From Gammaproteobacteria bacterium (GTDB lineage: Bacteria; Pseudomonadota; Gammaproteobacteria; Pseudomonadales; Azotimanducaceae), in the NCBI GenBank assembly GCA_009841635.1, contig VXLJ01000046.1, forward strand, positions 19,280 through 83,279: a stretch of 64,000 nucleotides of DNA. The letters are read 5' to 3'. A program made the position numbers and the translations under genes. The notes under the pieces were generated by a model that saw only the letters and a program-made list of their open reading frames with translations, did no database searches and was not told where the DNA came from. Positions 57,875 to 64,000 of the stretch are shown one piece after another. The first letter of the stretch is position 1, and each line of letters starts with the position of its first letter.

Positions 57875-58441
57875 CTATGTCGTGCTAGCGGTCGTGCGGC
57901 CGATCCAAACACTTCGATCAGGAATTTCTACATGCCGAAATTCGAAATGGTCACGTTGTCGATCTTGAAAGTAATACTGAAGTGTCTCGCGCACGACTGG
58001 AAATGCCAATTCATTCCAAGGTATATCTGACTCGCTGAATAACCGCGCGTCAAGCGTTTCCTCACCTCGACCGAAGCTGCCTGCAAGGTCAGTGAGATAG
58101 AACTGGTAAATCTGCGAGATGTAGCTTAAATCAAACTGAATGTATAGCTGCGCAACCGTAACCTCAGCACATGCCTCTTCCTTGGTTTCGCGGATCGCGC
58201 CTTCACGCGTCGTTTCTCCACGTTCAAGAAATCCCGCTGGAAAAGTCCACATATGTTTGCGTGGGTCGATAGCTCGTTGGCAGAGCAGCACGCGTTCCCC
58301 ACTTCGCACTAGACAGCCACATACGATTTTTGGATTTTCGTAATGAATGAAGCCACATAGACGACAAACATGCCGGCGACGGTTATCTGCGGGTGGCGTC
58401 ATATAGACGGTATTCGCACCACACCGCGTGCAATAGTTCAT
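57875..58441 (-). CDS. NUDIX hydrolase with zinc ribbon
   Basis: 188 residues. A four-cysteine zinc ribbon (C4, C7, C26, C29) precedes the NUDIX domain. The NUDIX box reads GFLERGETTREGAIRETKEEACAEV near 71-95, with all key Gly and Glu residues present. The combination resembles NudC-like or ADP-ribose pyrophosphatases, though the SQPWPFPxS motif of true NudC is absent (MWTFPAGFLERGE instead). Substrate probably a dinucleotide or nucleoside diphosphate derivative. It is 52 bp after the AddB start region on the same strand but likely independent. Confidence 0.9.
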   Translation of the reverse strand: MNYCTRCGANTVYMTPPADNRRRHVCRLCGFIHYENPKIVCGCLVRSGERVLLCQRAIDPRKHMWTFPAGFLERGETTREGAIRETKEEACAEVTVAQLYIQFDLSYISQIYQFYLTDLAGSFGRGEETLDARLFSESDIPWNELAFPVVRETLQYYFQDRQRDHFEFRHVEIPDRSVWIGRTTASTT

Positions 58442-58463
58442 CGAATGAACATGGTCGGGTTCG

Positions 58464-58934
58464 TTATGAGAAGCCGATCCAGCGACCTGCGCCTGCGACG
58501 GTAAACCACAGAGCGAGCGACACTAAAGCAATGCATCCCATTGCCATGCGAGGCGCTTCGCCACGTCGTACCAACGGATCCCTCACGAGGAACGTAAACA
58601 AAATCGCTAAACCCAGTGCGCTCACTTTCACCCACCAAGAAAAGTTGTAGTAGAGCTTGATCATCTCGGACAGCGCAAGCGGTATGCCGGTCGCAAACAT
58701 CGTGCCGAGCGCGAGCAGAAAGTATGGTCGCGTGTTGCGTAAGACGACCTGCATGGATTGTGAGCGTAAAGTGATGCCGAGCAAGCGAAAGTCCACGACA
58801 AGCACGGTACCGCCAAGCAACGCCAGGCCAACTAGGTGAATCGCTTCAATGAATGGGAACAGCCAATACGACGTGCGGATAGCTTCGCCAATCCACATTT
58901 CTTCAAGTCGCGTAAAAATGTCAAGCAACGTCAC
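58464..58934 (-). CDS. DUF6644-like multi-span membrane protein, copy B
   Basis: 156 residues with four or five hydrophobic spans. PFIEAIHLVGLALLGGTVLVVDFRLLGI near 28-55 matches LIETTHVLALTLFVGTLLVVDLRMLG in the next gene upstream, so the two are paralogues. The conserved His in E-x-x-H and the D-x-R motif may be heme or metal related, but no function is established. The start overlaps the upstream copy by 4 bp. It belongs to a minus-strand cluster of envelope proteins. Confidence 0.75.
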   Translation of the reverse strand: MTLLDIFTRLEEMWIGEAIRTSYWLFPFIEAIHLVGLALLGGTVLVVDFRLLGITLRSQSMQVVLRNTRPYFLLALGTMFATGIPLALSEMIKLYYNFSWWVKVSALGLAILFTFLVRDPLVRRGEAPRMAMGCIALVSLALWFTVAGAGRWIGFS

Positions 58935-59497
58935 AGGGTCGCCACCTCATCAATGACGCAACCTGCAACGGCAATTACCCAGTCAGGTTGGGGTCGATCG
59001 CAATCGAACCAGTTGTATGCAATCATGCGTCCCGTGAAAATCACGATCACCCACGCAACGACGGACCCTGCGGCCGTCAATCGCACCGATCGTGGCGGTT
59101 TGGGTGCGGCGTCCCAAAGTACCTGATTCTTGCTAATTCGAAAGTGGTAATGCAGCGCATTGATCGCTGCAAGCACGATCATGATGATTTTGATACGAAA
59201 CCAGATACTGTGATAGGTGCGGACTGGTATCGCATAAAACAGCAGCAAACCTGTCGTAAACATGATGACAAAGCCAACGACTGTCCACGGCAGTACGCTG
59301 TTGCTCACAGTTGAAATTGGCGTTAAGCGAAACGCGAAACCAAGCATGCGCAAGTCGACAACCAACAGTGTGCCGACAAACAGTGTGAGTGCGAGTACGT
59401 GGGTCGTTTCTATTAACGGATACATGTAGAACGACTCGTGCAAAGCCGTGCTCCATGCGTGCGTATCTAACCAATCCGCAAACCAACGTAAAGACAT
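58931..59497 (-). CDS. DUF6644-like multi-span membrane protein, copy A
   Basis: 188 residues, about five membrane helices. The first contains YPLIETTHVLALTLFVGTLLV near 26-46, followed by DLRMLGFAFRLTP. Another His-containing stretch is INALHYHFRI near 115-124, and a W-W/F helix near 145-160 follows. It is a paralogue of the adjacent 156-residue protein, forming a pair or heterodimer. It sits downstream of a strong hairpin, so it likely has its own promoter. No known activity. Confidence 0.75.
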   Translation of the reverse strand: MSLRWFADWLDTHAWSTALHESFYMYPLIETTHVLALTLFVGTLLVVDLRMLGFAFRLTPISTVSNSVLPWTVVGFVIMFTTGLLLFYAIPVRTYHSIWFRIKIIMIVLAAINALHYHFRISKNQVLWDAAPKPPRSVRLTAAGSVVAWVIVIFTGRMIAYNWFDCDRPQPDWVIAVAGCVIDEVATL

Positions 59498-59515
59498 GAT
59501 TGGGATTTAAGTCAT

Positions 59516-59550
59516 AAAAAACGCCTCAATGCTCAAGCAGCATTGAGGCG
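59516..59550 (-). terminator. Rho-independent terminator after the DUF6152-type gene
   Basis: A perfect 12-bp stem (59522-59533 with 59539-59550) with a 5-base loop is followed on the minus strand by six Ts (59521-59516). It terminates the minus-strand transcript coming from 62034 and separates it from the two membrane-protein genes. Confidence 0.93.
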
Positions 59551-59574
59551 AAACTCTGATTTAGCGTGAAGTGT

Positions 59575-60063
59575 TTACTCGCCAGAATCGCTCTCAGAGG
59601 TGTCTTCCTGTACGGCACGAATCTTCTCGACATCTTGTTCTCGTGCAGCTTCTGTTGGGTCCGCGCCGTCGCGTGGCGCGCCCGTGCCAGAGGAACCCAT
59701 GAACAGCGTTGTGCCGTTGGCATAGGTGATGTTACGACCATTGGCACGATTCGAAAGATCCTTCGATTGATAGCCGTCCACAATGATGTAGGTGCCCGGC
59801 TTCAAAGAGTCCCGCGTGACGCCGCGGCGCAAAAGCGTGTTGGGCGTACCTCCTTCGACCATCCACGACTCGGTGGAGCCGTCTTCCTTCTCATGATCGA
59901 GATGAATCCAGGCATGCGGATTAACCCACTCGACTTTACTGACTTTGCCTTTGAGCAAAAGTGGCCTGTTCGGGTCAAATTCCGCGCCAAACGCATGGTG
60001 CGCATACACCGCTAGTCCTATCGACAAAGCACCAATACCAAGTGCCAGCATCAACCATTTCAT
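59575..60063 (-). CDS. DUF6152-type exported His-rich protein
   Basis: 162 residues from ATG 60063, which has GAGGAA at a good distance; a GTG at 60078 is less likely. A signal peptide (MLALGIGALSIGLAVYAHHA) is followed by HHAFGAEFD, LKGKVSKVEWVNPHAWIHLDHE and GGTPNTLLRRGVTRDSLKPG. The HH and NPHAWIH motifs could bind metal, as in small periplasmic beta proteins of this group. The C-terminal 40 residues are low-complexity acidic. It ends the transcript with the two tandem secreted proteins, 19 bp downstream of the nearer one. Confidence 0.8.
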   Translation of the reverse strand: MKWLMLALGIGALSIGLAVYAHHAFGAEFDPNRPLLLKGKVSKVEWVNPHAWIHLDHEKEDGSTESWMVEGGTPNTLLRRGVTRDSLKPGTYIIVDGYQSKDLSNRANGRNITYANGTTLFMGSSGTGAPRDGADPTEAAREQDVEKIRAVQEDTSESDSGE

Positions 60064-60082
60064 CGCACTATTCCTCACTTAA

Positions 60083-61132
60083 TTACTCACTTGCCGCAAG
60101 TGCTTCACGTTCCAGGCGTCGCGCGCCACGCAGGATATTGCCCATCGCATAGTTGCCCTCATGGCATGCGTATTCGTAAATGTTCTCATCGGATTCGGGC
60201 CATACATAGTCGCCTGACCACTTATCCTGCCAAGTTGCCGGATCCTCGACGGTGAAACTGTAATGTAGATTGTCGGCATCTTGACGCTCGAATCGTTCAG
60301 TCACTTTGAGATTTCTTGTCGCCGGCATTTGTGCAGGCGTGTCATTGAAGTTGGTCGTTTCCACTACCAACGTATCGTCTTCCCACCAGCCAATGGAATC
60401 ACCCATCCAATAGCGAACATCGTCTGGGGGATGCTCGCCACCAATTCGAATGACGCGGGCGTCATGAACCATTTCAACCAAGATCACAACCGTGTCAGGA
60501 CCATGCACGATGCGTTTATGGTTGTTGTACAAGGCCGGCATCATCGGTGGTCCACCCGTTGAACTGAATCCTTGCAGGCATCGGTCGGCCAACGTAAGGC
60601 GTTCGGGGTTGTCGTACGGTCCCGACCCATCACCTCGGTTCAACCAAGATGCCGTGCCGTCGTTCCTTGCGAACGAGCCGTAGAAGGCGCGGATGCGCTG
60701 CTGAGCTTCAGGTGTTAACCCTGGTCGTCGGCCGTTTTCTGGGTAGGTGATGATCGACGTGCGAAATTTCCCGTCCACCGCATTGACCGTGTCGCCCATG
60801 TCAATCCAGAACGTGTTGTAACCGCCTACATTGCCGGCCGCTCCCGGGGAACCATCACCACCTTGAGGCGGCGCTTCGCGCTTCGGATCTTTATTGGAAG
60901 ATCCTGCGGCTATTCCAGCAGCTTGATCCTTCGCGCGTTTTTCCGCTTCCTCTTTCGAAATGTAGAGGTTGGTGCCATAGTAGTTAGGGCGCTGGACGGG
61001 CGTTAACGTTGCCGTGTCGTAAGTGCCGGTGAAGTCAGGCGTACCCCATGGCGTCCGCTTCTCGTCGGATTCAGCTGTTGCCAGCGCCGCCGTCGCGACC
61101 GCTGCCAATGCAAATGTGAGCGCTAATTTCAT
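60083..61132 (-). CDS. secreted protein, TPDFTG-type family, copy 2
   Basis: 349 residues from ATG 61132, with a signal peptide (KLALTFALAAVATAALATAE). RTPWGTPDFTGTYDT is near 26-40. The region GDSIGWWEDDTLVVETTNFND near 245-265 and LKVTERFERQDADNLHYSFTV near 275-295 match the next gene upstream, showing a tandem duplication. The ATG overlaps the stop of that gene by 4 bp. An in-frame ORF to 61273 reads into the neighbour and is rejected as start. Function is unknown; such proteins are common in environmental Proteobacteria. Confidence 0.8.
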   Translation of the reverse strand: MKLALTFALAAVATAALATAESDEKRTPWGTPDFTGTYDTATLTPVQRPNYYGTNLYISKEEAEKRAKDQAAGIAAGSSNKDPKREAPPQGGDGSPGAAGNVGGYNTFWIDMGDTVNAVDGKFRTSIITYPENGRRPGLTPEAQQRIRAFYGSFARNDGTASWLNRGDGSGPYDNPERLTLADRCLQGFSSTGGPPMMPALYNNHKRIVHGPDTVVILVEMVHDARVIRIGGEHPPDDVRYWMGDSIGWWEDDTLVVETTNFNDTPAQMPATRNLKVTERFERQDADNLHYSFTVEDPATWQDKWSGDYVWPESDENIYEYACHEGNYAMGNILRGARRLEREALAASE

Positions 61133-62034
61133 TCTTCTTCCTCCCAGCCTCGCGGCAATGGATGTCGGCGCCATTTCCCGTACATTAATTCTTCTACAAA
61201 TTCGACGCACTTGAAGTCCATCAAACGCATCTCGGCTTCCATGCGTCGATAAAGTGGCAGTTCGATTGACCATGGTTCTGTGAAGGTTTCTTCATCATGA
61301 ATCGTCGCTTCATAATTCAAGTGGTTTGGACCCACAGGGGTCCACCGCTCGACGACGCGCATCGCAGCTGAGTGGTGGTTGCCAGCTCGGTCAAACCAGG
61401 TGTCACCAACCTGACCGGTGACCTCTACAACAAGCGTATCGCCGTCCCATTGCGCATACGACTGGCCCATCCACGAATCGACGGGAGCAGGGCCTGGATC
61501 TTCGAAGAAGAAATCTCGATCCGCGTTGGCGAATTCATAGGCGATGTACAACGCATCGTTGCCTTGCACGATTTGAAACGGGAACGGCATATAAGTTGAC
61601 CGTGGGACGCCTGGCAAGAAACACTTGATGGCCGGATCCCGATTTAAGTAATCGGCTTCATTTTCGTCGCGGGTCTTCAACGCTTCTTCCGTGTATGGAA
61701 TCTTGCCGCCTTTGACGATCCCCAACCCACCTGGTACGGCACCAAGTGCGCCAAGCGCCAGAATACGCTGATGCGGTACGGGCGTCACCGGACCATCGCG
61801 CAGCTGCAATGCGGCGCTGGCCATGTGAGTTTCTATATTCCAGTGAGAACTACCAATAGCTTGCCAGATACCGTTTAAATCGGGTACATTGGTGCCAGGC
61901 AATCGAGGTGCAACATAGTCGGTATTGGCTTGACTAGTCATACATATGCTTGCAAGACCGATCAGAGCGACAAATCGAACGCATTTACGTCCGAGATTTA
62001 GCCGTCGCCGTTGAATATTCCGCGATGTGCTCAT
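61129..62034 (-). CDS. secreted protein, PDLNGIW-type family, copy 1
   Basis: 301 residues from ATG 62034. A basic N-terminus (RRRLNLGRK) and a hydrophobic core end at about residue 36 (TSQA). PGTNVPDLNGIWQAIG near 47-62 is the family hallmark. QWDGDTLVVEVTGQVGDTWFD near 203-223 and MRVVERWTPVGPNHLNYEATI near 232-252 match the copy downstream. First gene of a three-gene transcript (this, its paralogue, the DUF6152-type protein). Divergent from the redoxin fusion with 264 bp between starts, which probably contains both promoters. Confidence 0.8.
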   Translation of the reverse strand: MSTSRNIQRRRLNLGRKCVRFVALIGLASICMTSQANTDYVAPRLPGTNVPDLNGIWQAIGSSHWNIETHMASAALQLRDGPVTPVPHQRILALGALGAVPGGLGIVKGGKIPYTEEALKTRDENEADYLNRDPAIKCFLPGVPRSTYMPFPFQIVQGNDALYIAYEFANADRDFFFEDPGPAPVDSWMGQSYAQWDGDTLVVEVTGQVGDTWFDRAGNHHSAAMRVVERWTPVGPNHLNYEATIHDEETFTEPWSIELPLYRRMEAEMRLMDFKCVEFVEELMYGKWRRHPLPRGWEEEE

Positions 62035-62298
62035 ATGCGAATAACTGGCACTTCAAGATAACGATGAACGCTCGGCATTTTACGATTGGACTTCCCAATT
62101 AGGCTGCCCTCCGCGTGTGCGAAAAAGGCTGGGTTTATTGCTGCTTAGTGGAACTTTGCACCAAATTGCACCTCTAAAATTCGGCGGCTTGCCGAAATGC
62201 ACGATTTATGGCATCAACTCGATAGCGCGCTGTGTGCATCGTGCTGCTGTTGGTATCGCAAGCGCCGGCGAATTTTGTTAGCGAGGGGATCAAGCTTC

Positions 62299-64000
62299 AT
62301 GCGAAAAGCGTTCATTGCGATGTGTTTGCTGGTGGGGGTCCCATCACTTGCTGTGCAGGTTGAAAACTTCGCATTGCTCGACCACGAAGGCAATTCACAC
62401 GAGCTCTATTACTACTCCGATGCAGATGCGGTTGTGCTCATCGTCCAAGGCAATGCATGTCCAATCATTCGCAATGCGCTGCCTGACATCCGTACGGTGC
62501 GCGAGCAATTTAGTGATGAAAACGTCGTGTTTTTGATGCTCAATTCAAGTCCGCAAGATACACGCGAATCGATTCATCAAGAAGCGCAAGAATGGGATAT
62601 CGACATGCCGATTCTTGTCGATGAGACGCAGCTGGTGGCGCGTGGGTTAGGCATTACCCGTACGGCGGAAGCGTTTGTAATAAACCCCTCAGATTGGGAG
62701 CTGGCGTATCGTGGCCCGATCAATGACCGCCTTGGCTATGAGCGGCAAAAGGCCGAAGCTGAAGCTCACTACGTGGTCGATGCCGTACAAGCGGTTCAAG
62801 CTGGCGTTTCGCCAGACATCGATGCAGAAGGCGTAAAAGGCTGCTTGATCAATATCGAAGAGCCTGCCGCAGACGTCTCTTACGTGACAGATGTCGTGCC
62901 GGTGCTGGAACAGCGTTGCATGAGTTGTCATGTGCCTGACGGCATTGGACCATGGCATATGTCAAGTTACGCCATGGTGAAAGGGTTCGCGCCGATGATC
63001 CGTGAAGTCTTGCGTACAAACCGCATGCCGCCGTGGCATGCCGATCCGCACGTGGGCGAATGGGAGAACGATCGCGGCATTACGAACGCCGAAAAGAAAT
63101 TGCTGGTCGATTGGATCGAAGCAGGCGCGCCGCGAGGCGAGGGTGAAGATCCCCTTGGCCAACTCGTCGCGAATTACACGTCCGAACGCGAATCGGCTCA
63201 GTGGTCGTTAGGCGAGCCAGACATGATCATCGATGTGCCGGCATACCTAGTACCTGCAAGTGGCGTCGTGGATTATCAGACCTACGAAATTGCGGCGGAT
63301 ATCGACGAAGGTGTTTGGGTGAAAGCCATTGATGTGCTACCTGGCAACACCAATGTTGTCCATCACCTGCTCATGGGATCTATCGAACCTGGTCGCGAAG
63401 GTCGCGGTAGCGTTCAAGACAACTATTTAGGCGGTTACGCGCCTGGCGTGGGTGCCTCGTTCCTGCCGGAAGACACTGGCCTTTACGTTGAGCCAGGTTC
63501 GCACTTCGCAGTACAAATGCATTACACCCCGTACGGCAAGGAAGTGCTAGACGAAACGAAGGTTGGCATCTACTTACTTGACGAGCCACCGAAATACTTC
63601 ATTCGCCAAGGCGTTGTCATCAATTTCAATTTGGCGATTCCGCCGAACACCAAAGCACACGAAGAAGGAGCGTATCTTGAGTTCGATAAGGATGCCGAAC
63701 TGTTTTCAGTGCTGCCGCACTCGCATTACCGAGGCCGCAGCTCGACATTCGAACTTGAGTATCCGGACGGTACGCGCGAGATGCTGCTTTCGGTGCCGGC
63801 GTATGACTTCAATTGGCAAACAGGCTACTCGTTTACAGAACCTAAGGCGGTGCCAGCAGGCTCCAAGCTCATTCATAAGACGGTCTATGACAACTCAAAG
63901 CAGAACTTTGCAAATCCCGATCCAGACAAGCTTGTTGAATGGGGACTGCAGTCGTGGGATGAAATGCTCTACGGTGCATTTGTGTTCCGCTGGGTGGAAG
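62299..64000 (+). CDS. redoxin / cytochrome c / copper monooxygenase-like fusion (3' truncated by window)
   Basis: The frame is open from ATG 62299 to the window edge, 567 codons with the stop beyond. A signal peptide covers about residues 1-19. Residues about 20-165 form a thioredoxin-like redoxin domain with one Cys in GNACPIIR (C54). A c-type heme site CMSCH is at 207-211 with WHM (219-221) and NRMPPWHADP (241-250) as possible axial or copper ligands. From about 305 a type II copper monooxygenase-like fold shows HH at 355-356, MHYTP (H408), HSH at 474-476 and WDEMLYG (553-559, Met556). It would be a periplasmic redox enzyme. Its substrate is unknown. Confidence 0.85.
   Translation, partial: MRKAFIAMCLLVGVPSLAVQVENFALLDHEGNSHELYYYSDADAVVLIVQGNACPIIRNALPDIRTVREQFSDENVVFLMLNSSPQDTRESIHQEAQEWDIDMPILVDETQLVARGLGITRTAEAFVINPSDWELAYRGPINDRLGYERQKAEAEAHYVVDAVQAVQAGVSPDIDAEGVKGCLINIEEPAADVSYVTDVVPVLEQRCMSCHVPDGIGPWHMSSYAMVKGFAPMIREVLRTNRMPPWHADPHVGEWENDRGITNAEKKLLVDWIEAGAPRGEGEDPLGQLVANYTSERESAQWSLGEPDMIIDVPAYLVPASGVVDYQTYEIAADIDEGVWVKAIDVLPGNTNVVHHLLMGSIEPGREGRGSVQDNYLGGYAPGVGASFLPEDTGLYVEPGSHFAVQMHYTPYGKEVLDETKVGIYLLDEPPKYFIRQGVVINFNLAIPPNTKAHEEGAYLEFDKDAELFSVLPHSHYRGRSSTFELEYPDGTREMLLSVPAYDFNWQTGYSFTEPKAVPAGSKLIHKTVYDNSKQNFANPDPDKLVEWGLQSWDEMLYGAFVFRWVE

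Noticed and set aside
60083-61273. Longer start at 61273 for the second secreted protein
   Set aside because: The extra 47 residues are encoded within the neighbouring gene in another frame and would bury the signal peptide that begins at 61132.

Overview
The window reads as a chromosomal segment of a gammaproteobacterium, probably marine or otherwise free-living and aerobic. The main evidence is gene order. queA-tgt-yajC-secD-secF-suhB-trmJ-iscS-ndk-rlmN-rodZ-hisS-yfgM-bamB-der, then xseA/guaB/guaA/tadA/purL, is the Pseudomonas-type housekeeping order, but with iscR, iscU, iscA, hscBA, fdx, pilF and ispG missing. Three phytanoyl-CoA-dioxygenase-like proteins, malate synthase G, a D-aminoacylase-type amidohydrolase and a large heme/copper oxidoreductase point to an oxidative heterotroph. 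Base composition looks moderate, and clearly more AT-rich between about 10 and 18 kb.

Layout. 0.25-10.2 kb holds metabolic and transport genes: a dicarboxylate/amino-acid symporter, two PhyH oxygenases, an RDD membrane protein, a thiolase-like protein, glcB, a homocysteine S-methyltransferase, a WYL regulator and a DUF1971 protein. 10.3-16.0 kb is a five-gene minus-strand operon that I regard as the most interesting part. It encodes a MotA/ZorA-like channel protein with a long coiled-coil tail, a MotB/ZorB-like single-span partner without an OmpA domain, two paralogous von Willebrand A-like exported proteins (one a lipoprotein) and a four-span coiled-coil membrane protein. A decayed IS3-family element and an AT-rich gene-poor stretch lie directly upstream (16.1-17.6 kb). 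A lipoprotein, a frameshifted macro-domain gene, an avidin-family protein and tRNA-Leu(CAA) follow.

20.3-35.8 kb is the housekeeping run: queuosine tRNA modification, Sec accessory proteins, tRNA/rRNA modification, cysteine desulfurase, cell shape, histidyl-tRNA synthetase, outer-membrane assembly and ribosome assembly. The suhB homologue here has lost the metal-binding residues of inositol monophosphatases. 36.3-51.6 kb carries an M23 peptidase with xseA, then guaB-guaA, an inserted block (PhyH, D-aminoacylase-type amidohydrolase, EF-G-like GTPase), tadA and purL. purL appears to start at a CTG directly after the tadA stop.

51.7-57.8 kb encodes an AddB/AddA-type helicase-nuclease pair, followed by a NUDIX hydrolase. 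58.4-64 kb is an uncharacterised membrane/periplasmic set: two paralogous small membrane proteins, a His-rich DUF6152-type protein and two tandem paralogous secreted proteins. Divergent from these is a redoxin-cytochrome c-copper monooxygenase-like fusion that runs off the right edge. No intact mobile element, CRISPR array or rRNA was seen.
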